NCBI RefSeq assembly: GCF_027158485.1
Contig: NZ_JAMKYJ010000004.1
Source of the DNA: Oxalobacter formigenes
Lineage (GTDB): Bacteria; Pseudomonadota; Gammaproteobacteria; Burkholderiales; Burkholderiaceae_D
DNA: 64,000 bases
Direction: 5' to 3' (one strand)
The translations under genes and the position numbers were made by a program. Below the pieces are notes generated by a model. The model was given only the letters and a program-made list of their open reading frames with translations. It had not been told where the DNA came from and ran no database searches. Below are positions 7,655 to 15,845 of the stretch, piece by piece (the stretch's first letter is position 1; every line of letters begins with the position of its first letter).

Positions 7655-8551
7655 TCAGAACACTTTCTGTTCCGATTCATGCACGAGCTGTTTGTACAGT
7701 TCGTGGCGCATAGGTGATATGTCGCCTTTTGCCACAGCTTCAAGAACGGCACATCCCGGCTCGGTCAGATGATGGCAATTGTAGAAACGGCAGTGTCCGA
7801 GACAGGGTCTGAACTCCGGAAAAGCCCGCTCGAGCATCCCTTCAGTCAGGTGATACAAGCCGAATTCCTGAAAGCCCGGAGAGTCGATGACGGCGGTATT
7901 GTCATCGATCTGGTACATCCGGGTGAACGTAGTGGTATGTTTCCCCGAGTTCAGCACAGTGGAAATTTCACGTGTGGCAATATCGGCACCCGGTACCAGC
8001 AGGTTGACGATGGTGGATTTACCCATTCCGGATTGTCCAATCAGAATGGTCGACCGGTTTTCAATAATCGGCAACAAGATCGAAAGCGTTTCTTCCGGAT
8101 TCGCTGTCGCCGAAACTTCATGGACGGCATAACCGAGTTTTTTATAGAAACCGGCACGCTGGCGGGCTCTCTCAAGCTGATCGGTGATGTCGATTTTGTT
8201 CAGGATGAGATGAACCTCGATTCCGGCTGCTTCAGCCGCCACAAGCGCGCGAGATACAAGGTCGTCGGAAAAGCTGGGTTCCGTGGCAATGACGATGAAC
8301 AGCTGGTCGACATTGGCCGCCAGCAATTTGGATTTATACTGGTCCGAGCGATATAGCAGGGAATGCCGTTCCGAAATGGATTCGATGACGGCCTGCCCTT
8401 TGGCTGTCGGCATGATATTGACGCTGTCTCCGACCGCAACGTCGCTTTTCTTTCCGCGAGTGACACAATGAAGCATTTCACTGCCTGTGCTCGCCAGATA
8501 ATGACGGCCATGTGCGGCAATAATCCGGGCGTGCATCATATTCTTTGTCAT
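7655..8551 (-). CDS. rsgA: Small ribosomal subunit biogenesis GTPase RsgA
   Basis: RsgA is a circularly permuted GTPase that helps late maturation of the 30S subunit. The 298-residue protein has an N-terminal OB-fold region, then the G motifs in permuted order: NKID (G4), the P-loop GQSGMGKST (G1) and DSPG (G3). A C-terminal zinc knuckle follows, with the cysteines and histidine of GHCRFYNCHHLTEPGC. The ATG at 8551 overlaps the stop of the upstream M48 protease gene (ATGA), so the two are translated from one message. Confidence 0.95.
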   Translation of the reverse strand: MTKNMMHARIIAAHGRHYLASTGSEMLHCVTRGKKSDVAVGDSVNIMPTAKGQAVIESISERHSLLYRSDQYKSKLLAANVDQLFIVIATEPSFSDDLVSRALVAAEAAGIEVHLILNKIDITDQLERARQRAGFYKKLGYAVHEVSATANPEETLSILLPIIENRSTILIGQSGMGKSTIVNLLVPGADIATREISTVLNSGKHTTTFTRMYQIDDNTAVIDSPGFQEFGLYHLTEGMLERAFPEFRPCLGHCRFYNCHHLTEPGCAVLEAVAKGDISPMRHELYKQLVHESEQKVF

Positions 8552-9807
8552 GAGTGTCCCAGTAAATGATTGATTCGCTGGCTGGCTGGCGGATGGGAAT
8601 CGTAAAATGCCGAATGGAGCGGGTCCGGTGTCAAAGTGGAGGCATTGTCCTGATACATTTTGACGAGAGCGTGAACCAGATCGTCTGCCTGTGTGTACTT
8701 TGCCGAAAAGGCATCTGCCTCGAATTCATGTTTGCGTGAACTGATTGCCATCAGGGGGGACAAAAAGAAAGTGAAGATAGGCAGAGTCAGGGCGAAAAGA
8801 ATAAGCGCCACGGCGTCACTACCGCCAGCCGGTATGGAATCGACGCCCAGTCCGGCATAAAACCAGCTCTGGTTTTTGAGGTAACCGAGAATGGCAAGAA
8901 AAACAAGAGACAGAATGCTTGTGGCGAGCATGCGTTTCATGACGTGTTTCAGGCGGAAATGGCCCAGCTCATGAGCCAGAACGGCTTCTATTTCTTCCGG
9001 TGACAGCTTTTCAATCAGGGTATCGAAAAAAACGACCCGTTTGGCGGCGCCGAAACCGGTAAAGTAGGCGTTTCCATGTGCACTCCGCTTCGAACCGTCC
9101 ATGACGAAGAGGCCTTTGGACTGGAAACCCACGCGTTTCATGAGGTCCTCGATTTTCAGGCGCAACTGTTCATCCTGCAAGGGAGTGAATTTGTTGAAAA
9201 GCGGGGCGATGAACGTTGGATACAGAAACAGCATCAGATACTGGAAAATGGTCCAGAGTATCCATGCATACAGCCACCACCATGTACCGGCCTTTCCCAT
9301 CACGGTTAGCAAAACCCATATCACCGGCAGCCCAATGATGACGCCCAGTATCGCGCTTTTGACGATGTCGCCGACAAACAGGGGTGGCGTCATTTTGTTG
9401 AAACCGAATTTTTCTTCAAGAACGAATTGCTGCCAGTAATCGAATGGAAGATCGATGGCGCCGACGATAATACTAGCCAGAGCGATCAATGCAATCTGGT
9501 AAATCATGTCGTTGCCGCTTATGCCAAGAACCCAGTCCGACAGCTTTTCCAGTCCTCCGAAAAGGGTGAAGCCGAGCAGGACGGCCGTCTCGACGATCAG
9601 GGAAACAAGGGAAAATCGCGTTTTGGCAACCGTATAGGCAGCCGCCTTCTGGTGCGATGCCAGACTGATGCTGCCGACGAATTGTTCCGGCACTTTTTCC
9701 TGATGAGCCCTGATGTGGCGTATTTGTCGTATCGACAGCCAGCAACGGACAACAAAGGTCAGAATCAGAAAAAAAATAAATAATTGCGTAAACGCGGATG
9801 CTGACAT
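8548..9807 (-). CDS. M48 family membrane metalloprotease (Ste24/CAAX protease-like)
   Basis: The 419-residue protein has several hydrophobic segments and the zinc protease motif HELGH within VLAHELGHFRLKH, followed by a downstream EFEADAFS glutamate and a C-terminal DSHPPASQRINHL. This is the Ste24/CAAX prenyl protease 1-like group of M48, an integral inner membrane enzyme. Bacteria do not make CAAX-prenylated proteins in the usual sense, so the natural substrate is probably misfolded or membrane protein; this is inference. It has an AAGGAC ribosome binding site, overlaps rsgA downstream by four bases, and is divergent from orn with only 48 bases between starts. Confidence 0.9.
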   Translation of the reverse strand: MSASAFTQLFIFFLILTFVVRCWLSIRQIRHIRAHQEKVPEQFVGSISLASHQKAAAYTVAKTRFSLVSLIVETAVLLGFTLFGGLEKLSDWVLGISGNDMIYQIALIALASIIVGAIDLPFDYWQQFVLEEKFGFNKMTPPLFVGDIVKSAILGVIIGLPVIWVLLTVMGKAGTWWWLYAWILWTIFQYLMLFLYPTFIAPLFNKFTPLQDEQLRLKIEDLMKRVGFQSKGLFVMDGSKRSAHGNAYFTGFGAAKRVVFFDTLIEKLSPEEIEAVLAHELGHFRLKHVMKRMLATSILSLVFLAILGYLKNQSWFYAGLGVDSIPAGGSDAVALILFALTLPIFTFFLSPLMAISSRKHEFEADAFSAKYTQADDLVHALVKMYQDNASTLTPDPLHSAFYDSHPPASQRINHLLGHS

Positions 9808-9855
9808 TATGTCCTTGTGAGAAAATGTTCGATTATGTCATTAAGGAATGAAATT

Positions 9856-10455
9856 ATGTCACAAGCTCAGGAATCGCAACCAGCGTCTGCTCAAAATAAA
9901 GGCGGTAAAAAATTGCGCAGTGAAATGAATTTGATTTGGGTTGACCTTGAAATGACAGGCCTCGATCCGGAAACCGACCGGATTATCGAAGTGGCTGTCG
10001 TTGTAACGGATGCGAATCTGAATGTGCTTGCCGAAGGACCGGTTTATGCCATCCACCAGTCCGATGCAGTTTTGAACGGCATGGATGCCTGGAACAAGGG
10101 AACACATGGACGCTCCGGTCTCATCGACCGTGTCAAGGCGTCCAATATCACGGAAGCGATGGCTGAAGATGCATTGATTGATTTCCTGATCGATTACGTT
10201 CCCAGGGGAAAATCGCCCATGTGCGGAAACACGATTTGTCAGGATCGGCGATTCATGGCAAAAACGATGCCGAGACTGGAAGCGTTTTTCCATTATCGCA
10301 ATCTGGATGTGTCGACCCTGAAGGAACTGGCACGCCGCTGGAAGCCGGAACTGATCGATGGTTTCAAAAAACAGCAGAAACATACGGCTCTGGCGGACAT
10401 TATGGAATCCATCGATGAGCTGAAATATTACCGGGAACACTTTATCAAGGTTTAA
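9856..10455 (+). CDS. orn: Oligoribonuclease
   Basis: Orn is a DEDDh 3'-5' exonuclease that degrades very short RNAs, including the pGpG left by cyclic di-GMP breakdown. The protein carries WVDLEMTGLD (first Asp and Glu) and KHTALADI with the catalytic histidine and aspartate. The ATG at 9856 gives 199 residues and has an AAGGA site 9 bases upstream. A GTG at 9817 in frame is also open but lacks a site and gives a non-conserved leader. The N-terminal 30 residues, rich in Q, S and K, are longer than in E. coli Orn (about 181 residues). Confidence 0.94.
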   Translation: MSQAQESQPASAQNKGGKKLRSEMNLIWVDLEMTGLDPETDRIIEVAVVVTDANLNVLAEGPVYAIHQSDAVLNGMDAWNKGTHGRSGLIDRVKASNITEAMAEDALIDFLIDYVPRGKSPMCGNTICQDRRFMAKTMPRLEAFFHYRNLDVSTLKELARRWKPELIDGFKKQQKHTALADIMESIDELKYYREHFIKV

Positions 10456-10492
10456 TCGTTTCGAATACGGCGCTTTTGATTGTGAGAAGAAT

Positions 10493-11170
10493 ATGATTTT
10501 ACAAAGCACGGTTGTCGATGAAGAAGAGTTGCGTGAACTGATCGATCATCAGGAGAGAATACGGGAAGACGAACGCAAGCGCATTGCACGGGAAATTCAT
10601 GACGAACTGGGCCAGCGTCTGCTGGCCTTGCGGATTGAGGTGACATTGCTGAAGCAGGAGACGTTTGATTCACGTGAAAAGCGTTCGGAGCGGATCGATG
10701 AGGTGCTCGGGCAGCTCGATTCGACAGTCAAAAGTGTCCGTAACCTGATCAATAATCTGCGCCCTGCCGTGTTGGATCTGGGACTGGTTGCATCGCTTGA
10801 TTGGCAGGCGAAAGATTTCACCCGCAGAAACGGAATCGAGTGTGTTTTTGAAACGCACGATGAAAATCTGGAAGTGGACGACGAACGTGCGACGGTTTTG
10901 TTCAGGGTGCTTCAGGAAGCGCTGACGAATATCGTCAAGCATGCCAAAGCTAGCAAGGTCAGCGTCAAGCTGGATGGAAATGACGATACTCTGGTTTTGA
11001 AAATTTCCGACAATGGCATCGGCATGCCGAAAGTACGGAACCGGAAAATCAAATCCTACGGTCTGGCAGGTATCCGGGAGCGTATAGGCATGCTGAATGG
11101 TGAATTCAGAATTGCAACGGGCGATACCGGGACAACCCTGACGTTCAGGATTCCTCTGAAAACGAAGTAA
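10493..11170 (+). CDS. Orphan soluble sensor histidine kinase, NarX/LiaS-like core only
   Basis: The 225-residue protein has a HisKA_3 dimerisation domain with the phosphoacceptor His36 in IAREIHDELGQRL, then an HATPase_c domain with the N box EALTNIVKHAKAS, the G1 box DNGIGM and a G2-like YGLAGIRERI. No transmembrane segment, PAS, GAF or HAMP domain is present; about 20 charged residues precede the H box. It therefore looks like the catalytic core of an HPK7-type kinase without its sensor. No response regulator gene is adjacent. It lies 37 bases after orn and converges on waaA. Signal and partner are unknown; it may act through another protein or be a reduced gene. Confidence 0.85.
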   Translation: MILQSTVVDEEELRELIDHQERIREDERKRIAREIHDELGQRLLALRIEVTLLKQETFDSREKRSERIDEVLGQLDSTVKSVRNLINNLRPAVLDLGLVASLDWQAKDFTRRNGIECVFETHDENLEVDDERATVLFRVLQEALTNIVKHAKASKVSVKLDGNDDTLVLKISDNGIGMPKVRNRKIKSYGLAGIRERIGMLNGEFRIATGDTGTTLTFRIPLKTK

Positions 11171-11176
11171 GCCTGT

Positions 11177-12448
11177 TTACTTTTCCAGCAATGGTGCGAG
11201 AAGAGCCATCGTGCGATCGGTCGCGCCATGCTGGTTTTGTGCGAATGCTTGCGCTTTTATTCCCATTTCGCTACGCGAGGTGTCCTGGCTGAACAGTTTG
11301 TCCGCTTCAGTCATCATTTCCGATGCCGTCTGGATACGAATGGCAGCACCTGCACTGATAGCGTCTTTCGTAATAGCTTCGAAATTGAACGTATGAGGGC
11401 CAATCAGAACCGGTTTGCCCAAAGCGCTGGCCTCGATCAGGTTCTGGCCTCCCAGTTTCAGCAGGCTTCCTCCGATAAACGCGACATCGCAAGCCGCGTA
11501 ATACATGAACATTTCACCCATTGAATTGCCCAGCAATATCCGGACATCATCCGGAATAATATCGGATGAGAGGTTCTGGAGTTGTGAACGCTTCATCATG
11601 CGAATTTTTCTAGCCTGAATCTGGTCGGCGACTTCAGAAAACCGTTGTGGATGACGTGGAACGAGAAGAAGAAGGGCTCTTTTATCGAGATGATCCAGTG
11701 CATCGAGAATCAGGTTTTCTTCGCCGTCACGGGTGCTGGCGCACATCAGAACCGGTCTGTTACCGATGCATTTTTTCAGCAGTTTGCCCTTTTCGACGGC
11801 TTCATCCGGTGGGGTGATGTCGAATTTGACGCTGCCTGTTACGGCAATATTGCCTGCTCCGAACTGGGAAAGGCGGTCTGCATCCGTTCTGGTCTGGGCG
11901 GCAACGACTGAAAAGCCTTGTGCTGCCTCGTTCATGATCGATTCAAGTTTTTTGCCTTTTTTCAGTGACCGCGCCGACAGGCGTGCGTTGACGAGCGCAA
12001 GCGGAACATGGTGTTTGACGCATTGTGAAATCAGGTTGGGCCAGATTTCGGTTTCAAGCAATATGCAAAGCGATGGCTGGAAGTGCCGGATGAAGCGACC
12101 CATCATCCAGTTTGTATCGTAGGGAAGATAGGCTTGCATGAGCCTTTTTTCCGTTTCGAAAAGAGAACGTCCCGTGGCGCGACCGGTCGGGGTCATGTGC
12201 GTCAGGAGGATATCGCAATCCGGATAACGGGAAAGAAGCGCCCGTACCAGTGGTTCGGCCGCCCGCGTTTCACCGACCGATACGGCGTGTACCCAGATTC
12301 TCTGTTTTGGGGAAGCGACTGGCGGAAAAAACCCCAGTCGTTCCGGAATATGCTGGCGATAGCCCGGCTCTTTCCGGCCTCTTATGTAAAGCCGGGCAAT
12401 CGCCAGAGGCAATATCAGCCACCAGATTAACGAATACAAACGTCGCAT
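11177..12448 (-). CDS. waaA: 3-deoxy-D-manno-octulosonic acid (Kdo) transferase
   Basis: WaaA attaches Kdo from CMP-Kdo to lipid IVA at the inner face of the inner membrane. The 423-residue protein has an N-terminal hydrophobic anchor (LIWWLILPLAIARLY), the RIWVHAVSVGE region with the catalytic glutamate typical of the family, LLETEIWPNL, and a C-terminal GT-B half with GGSLLKLGGQNLIEASALG. Length fits the roughly 425-residue norm. It stands alone on the minus strand. Whether it adds one or two Kdo residues cannot be judged. The start ATG has no strong ribosome binding site. Confidence 0.95.
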   Translation of the reverse strand: MRRLYSLIWWLILPLAIARLYIRGRKEPGYRQHIPERLGFFPPVASPKQRIWVHAVSVGETRAAEPLVRALLSRYPDCDILLTHMTPTGRATGRSLFETEKRLMQAYLPYDTNWMMGRFIRHFQPSLCILLETEIWPNLISQCVKHHVPLALVNARLSARSLKKGKKLESIMNEAAQGFSVVAAQTRTDADRLSQFGAGNIAVTGSVKFDITPPDEAVEKGKLLKKCIGNRPVLMCASTRDGEENLILDALDHLDKRALLLLVPRHPQRFSEVADQIQARKIRMMKRSQLQNLSSDIIPDDVRILLGNSMGEMFMYYAACDVAFIGGSLLKLGGQNLIEASALGKPVLIGPHTFNFEAITKDAISAGAAIRIQTASEMMTEADKLFSQDTSRSEMGIKAQAFAQNQHGATDRTMALLAPLLEK

Positions 12449-12677
12449 GAAATGATCGTCAAGTTTAAACGGGCTCTATTATCCCCGAATCTGCCGGGCA
12501 AATGTTTCCCCAATAGCTAAAAATTGCATATTTGCACGCTACACCCGAATGTTTTTTACAAAGTACAATATCACTATTGGAAATAATGATTAATATAGCT
12601 TTCATTATTGATTCCGGAAATGGACCGATCGTCAGTCGGAATCGTTCAATTCGGTATGTAAGTTTATTAAGGCTGCC

Positions 12678-13472
12678 ATGGAACTTCGCATTGCGACTTA
12701 CAATATTCATAAAGGGGCGTCGATCGATCATCGGCCCATCATCCAGGAACTGAAAAGATCTATCCGGTCTTTGGGTGCCGATGTCATTTTTCTTCAGGAA
12801 GTACAGGGGCGCCATGATTTGCAGGTAAACCGGCAGGCGCTTTTATGGCAGGAACAGGGGCAACATGCCTATCTTGCCGGCGACTCGCTTTACTGTGCCT
12901 ACGGCAAGAATTCCGTTTATAACTACGGTCATCATGGTAATGCCCTGTTGAGTACCTATCCTATCGTTTCCCAGTTCAATCAGGATGTTTCCGATCATGC
13001 GCTCGAATCGCGCGGGATCTTGCACTGCGTTTTGCAAACGCCGGAAACGAAAGTGTATTGTTACGTCATTCATCTCGGCCTTTTCAACGGCAGCCGTATC
13101 CGGCAGACGCGTGCCCTGATCCGTACGGTGCAGGCATCCGCTCCCAAGGATGCGCCTGTGATCATTGCGGGTGATTTCAATGACTGGAACAATAAATTGT
13201 CAGGTTTTCTGATGCGGACCTTGCAGGTCAAGGAAGTGTTCGATGAACTGGATATGAAACAAAACGGGAAAAGGAGTTATTTTCCCCGATTGACCGGTCA
13301 GGTTCCCAAACCGGTGGCAGCCAGAACCTTTCCTGCGCTGTTTCCTTTCTTCAGACTGGATCGTATCTACGTTCGCGGTTTTGAGGTCGATTCCGCCAGC
13401 GTGATGCAGGGTTCTCCCTGGACATCGCTGTCTGACCATGCGCCACTGGTCGCTTCCTTGCGGATCAAGTGA
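12678..13472 (+). CDS. Endonuclease/exonuclease/phosphatase-fold protein, YbhP-like
   Basis: The 264-residue protein begins ELRIATYNIHKG and has the EEP-fold motifs FLQEVQGRHD (metal-binding glutamate), GDFNDW and SDHAPLVASL. This superfamily includes DNase I-like nucleases, sphingomyelinases and phosphatases. It overlaps clsB by four bases (GTGA), the same pairing as ybhP-clsB in E. coli, so a role in phospholipid or envelope metabolism is more likely than DNA repair; that is inference. No signal peptide is visible. The 229-base gap upstream of it contains AATAATG (12582-12588) and CATTATT (12603-12609) arms but no convincing promoter. Confidence 0.85.
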   Translation: MELRIATYNIHKGASIDHRPIIQELKRSIRSLGADVIFLQEVQGRHDLQVNRQALLWQEQGQHAYLAGDSLYCAYGKNSVYNYGHHGNALLSTYPIVSQFNQDVSDHALESRGILHCVLQTPETKVYCYVIHLGLFNGSRIRQTRALIRTVQASAPKDAPVIIAGDFNDWNNKLSGFLMRTLQVKEVFDELDMKQNGKRSYFPRLTGQVPKPVAARTFPALFPFFRLDRIYVRGFEVDSASVMQGSPWTSLSDHAPLVASLRIK

Positions 13473-14641
13473 GGATGCGTGTCGTCAATTACACCTACGA
13501 CAATAACCTGACGCTATTGCAAAATGGCGAGGATTTTTTCCCGGCCTTGCTGGACGCAATCGAAAACGCGCATTCCGAGATTTATCTGGAAACGTATATT
13601 TTTTATCCTGATGAAGTCGGGCGCAGGGTGATCGATGCATTGAAAAAGGCCGCTGCAAGAGGCGTTCAGGTGCATGTGATCATTGACTGGCTTGGAACAG
13701 GCCGCAAATTGTGCCAGTTGCTGAACCGGGAGTTTCAGGCAGCCGGTATCGAGTGCCATGTATTCAACCGGTGGTTTCGCCGGGGATTTGTGCGTTTGCA
13801 CCGGAAAATCTGCGTTGTCGACCATCTGATTGCCTTTGTCGGCGGCATCAATATCCTGAACGATTACCGCTATGACTATAACAAGAAATCGCTGTTGACT
13901 TATCCCCGGCAGGATTTTGCAGTACGGGTCGAAGGTCCGTTGGCGATGCGGATCTATCAGGAAGCCATTCGTCTCTGGGAACAGACCGGAAAACGGACTT
14001 TGTGGGAACGCTTCGACCGGTATCGTGCCATTATTCGAACAAGAGAGCGATTCAGGAGGGCGAAGACGGCGCTTGCCGGTTTTATCGTCCGGGACAATTT
14101 CCGGAACCGGCGTACCATCCAGCGCGCTTATTTGCGTGCGATGGGGCAGGCACGAAAACGCATTATTCTGGCGACTCCTTACTTCGCACCGGGGCGGCGC
14201 TTTCGCAATGCACTGGCTTCGGCGGCTTCGCGAGGAGTCGAGGTCATCCTCCTGATCGGCAGTGGTGAGTTCTGGGTTCAGGATTCGGTTGCGCAGTCTT
14301 TTTATCCAAAATTGCTGAAAAGCGGGATCAAGGTTTTTGAGTACAACAAGACCCAGTTTCACGGGAAGGTTGCCGTTATCGATGATAAATGGGCAACGGT
14401 CGGCTCAAGCAATTGCGATGGTTTGTCCCTCTTTTTGAATCATGAAGCCAATGTCGTCGTCAGGGATGTCGATTTTGCCAAAACCTTGAGGAAAGACATC
14501 GAAGCCGCCCTGTCGGAAGCCGTCGAGATCTGTCCGGAAAGTTTTGCAAACCGTCCATGGTACAAACGTTTCTGGTATGGCACGGCTTTTCTTATTTATC
14601 GTTTCATCATGCGAACGATAACCTGGGGCGACTATACCTGA
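13469..14641 (+). CDS. clsB: Cardiolipin synthase B-type phospholipase D family protein
   Basis: The 390-residue protein has two phospholipase D (HKD) motifs: HRKICVVDHLIAFVGG around residue 112 and HGKVAVIDDKWATVGSSNCD around residue 297. It lacks N-terminal transmembrane helices, as expected for the ClsB (YbhO) subfamily. ClsB makes cardiolipin and other phosphatidyl products by transfer between phospholipids. The start is GTG at 13469, overlapping the upstream stop; an ATG two codons later (13475) is an equally good choice. The C-terminus holds a hydrophobic stretch (FLIYRFIMRTITW). A second, ClsA-type synthase lies at 47970-49436. Confidence 0.88.
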   Translation: MRMRVVNYTYDNNLTLLQNGEDFFPALLDAIENAHSEIYLETYIFYPDEVGRRVIDALKKAAARGVQVHVIIDWLGTGRKLCQLLNREFQAAGIECHVFNRWFRRGFVRLHRKICVVDHLIAFVGGINILNDYRYDYNKKSLLTYPRQDFAVRVEGPLAMRIYQEAIRLWEQTGKRTLWERFDRYRAIIRTRERFRRAKTALAGFIVRDNFRNRRTIQRAYLRAMGQARKRIILATPYFAPGRRFRNALASAASRGVEVILLIGSGEFWVQDSVAQSFYPKLLKSGIKVFEYNKTQFHGKVAVIDDKWATVGSSNCDGLSLFLNHEANVVVRDVDFAKTLRKDIEAALSEAVEICPESFANRPWYKRFWYGTAFLIYRFIMRTITWGDYT

Positions 14642-14648
14642 AAGGCTT

Positions 14649-14678
14649 TTGGCATTGTCGCCATATTCCCTGTAAAAT
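14649..14678 (+). promoter_or_regulatory. Promoter of rnpB
   Basis: TTGGCA (14649-14654) and TAAAAT (14673-14678) are separated by 18 bases and end 7 bases before the expected 5' end of RNase P RNA. The hexamers overlap the end of the clsB region, so rnpB is expressed independently. Confidence 0.7.
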
Positions 14679-14685
14679 AGACAAT

Positions 14686-15016
14686 GAAGCAAGCCAGACA
14701 GCCGCCGGTTTCCAATGCCTTGCAAAGGAAACGGGAGGAAGGTCCGGACACCACAGGACAGGGTGACGGTTAACGGCCGTCCGCTGAAAACCGAGAGGGA
14801 TAAGGCGAGGAACAGGGCCACAGAGACGAGCGTATTAAGTTACGGTGAAACGCGGCAACCTCCACCTGGTGCAATTCCAAATAGGCACGCTATGAGGCGG
14901 TCCGCGGAGCGTGCGGGTAGGAAGCTCGAGTGCAGGAGTAATCCTGTGCCTAGATGAATGGCTGTCATAGTACCGTTTTCGGTACCGTAACAGAATCCGG
15001 CCTATCGGCTTGCTTT
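14686..15016 (+). ncRNA. rnpB: RNase P RNA (M1 RNA), bacterial type A
   Basis: This is the catalytic RNA that trims the 5' end of tRNA precursors. Class A hallmarks are in order: the 5' strand of P1 AAGCAAGCC (14687-14695) directly followed by AGACAGCCGCC, the conserved GAGGAAGGTCCGGAC, the central GTGAAACGCGGCAACCTCC block, the CAATTCCAAATAGG segment, GGTAGGAAGCTCGAG, and the 3' motif ACAGAATCCGGCCTAT followed by GGCTTGCTT (15007-15015), which closes P1. The exact ends are set by P1 pairing and are good to a few bases. A T-rich tract follows. The open frames inside it are not genes. Confidence 0.96.
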
Positions 15017-15281
15017 ATTTTTCTTCTTTCTTTTTTCTCCCCTCTGCCTCCTTTCTCATATACATGTTTTTTAACCTCGCGTTTATTGCTGAGTTGCGTT
15101 TGCATAACCAAATGCAAAGTATTTGATTTTGTATAAACCCATGTATTTGCGTGAGAGAGTGCTTTCAATATGCCTTGTAAGTGATTCATTTCTTTGGTTA
15201 TTTATTTTGCATCATTGAGCCTTGCCATCGTCTAAGTCCTTGACTTCATTAAGAAATTCTCAATTTATTAACAAAAAGCTC

Positions 15282-15310
15282 TTGACCACATATTAAGCAT
15301 CTAATAAAGT
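15282..15310 (+). promoter_or_regulatory. Promoter of the dcw cluster (PmraZ)
   Basis: TTGACC (15282-15287) and TAAAGT (15305-15310) are spaced by exactly 17 bases, about 90 bases upstream of mraZ. This is the best sigma70 match in the gap. The first MraZ box overlaps the last two bases of the -10 hexamer, so MraZ binding should block open complex formation. Confidence 0.78.
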
Positions 15311-15343
15311 GGGTAAAAGTGTGAAAAAGTGTGTATTTGTGGG
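15309..15343 (+). promoter_or_regulatory. MraZ operator: four GTGNG boxes at 10-bp spacing
   Basis: GTGGG (15309-15313), GTGTG (15319-15323), GTGTG (15329-15333) and GTGGG (15339-15343) are each separated by five AT-rich bases. MraZ is known to bind repeats of this kind with 5-base spacers, one per helical turn, and to repress its own promoter. The array starts in the -10 box and covers the likely transcription start. MraZ itself is encoded directly downstream, so the dcw cluster here is probably autoregulated. Confidence 0.85.
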
Positions 15344-15398
15344 ATAAATTTCATGCTCCGGTGCTTCGTTTAAAAGCAAATCAGAAAGGATATTAACC

Positions 15399-15827
15399 GT
15401 GTTTCAGGGTGCTTCGTCGATCAGTCTGGATGCAAAGGGAAGGATGGTCATTCCTGCAAGGCATCGTGACGCTCTGTCACTTCAATGTGACGGACGTGTG
15501 ACATTGACGCGTCATCCACACGGTTGTCTTTTGTTCTTTCCGCGTCCTGTATGGGAGGCCCATCGGGAAAAGATTGCTGCATGGCCGATGTCTGCCCGTG
15601 CCTGGCAACGGATTTTTCTGGGAAGTGCTTCGGATGTGGAAATCGATTCTGCAGGAAGAATTCTGATTTCACCGGAGTTGCGTCAGGCAGTGGGGCTGAC
15701 AAGAGATGTGATGTTGTTGGGGATGGGCAGTCATTTTGAAATCTGGGATGCATCCAGATTGCAGGAAAACGAATCGGAAGCGATTGCGTCAGGAATGCCG
15801 GAAGCTTTGCAGGATTTTTCATTTTAA
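15399..15827 (+). CDS. mraZ: Transcriptional regulator MraZ
   Basis: MraZ is a ring-forming DNA-binding protein of the AbrB-like fold that represses the dcw promoter. The 142-residue protein has the two tandem MraZ domains, each with a DxxGR motif: SLDAKGRMVIPARHR near the start and IDSAGRILISPELR around residue 85. The start codon is GTG at 15399, preceded by AGAAAGGA at a suitable distance. It is the first gene of the dcw cluster, with its own operator array upstream, and its stop directly abuts the rsmH frame. Confidence 0.96.
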   Translation: MFQGASSISLDAKGRMVIPARHRDALSLQCDGRVTLTRHPHGCLLFFPRPVWEAHREKIAAWPMSARAWQRIFLGSASDVEIDSAGRILISPELRQAVGLTRDVMLLGMGSHFEIWDASRLQENESEAIASGMPEALQDFSF

Positions 15828-15845
15828 GTGTCAGGGTGGATAAAC

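Larger units (their letters stand above)
15017..15398 (+). other. AT-rich intergenic region between rnpB and mraZ
   Basis: No credible gene is seen. From left to right it holds a pyrimidine-rich tract after rnpB that probably ends that transcript, a hairpin TTTGCAT/ATGCAAA (15099-15118), an AT-rich stretch, then the mraZ promoter and MraZ boxes listed separately, and the mraZ leader with an AGAAAGGA ribosome binding site at 15383-15390. Confidence 0.7.

Noticed and set aside
7548..7772. Open frames in the rsgA-argF gap
   Set aside because: They overlap the rsgA end, are rich in F, K and S, and have no ribosome binding site or known domain.
14715..14957. 80-codon open frame inside the RNase P RNA
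   Set aside because: The region is a structured RNA with all class A landmarks; the frame is incidental.
15099..15118. TTTGCAT/ATGCAAA hairpin between rnpB and mraZ as a terminator or small RNA
   Set aside because: The stem is short and AT-rich, with no T run directly after it and no clear promoter, so there is not enough to call a gene or terminator.
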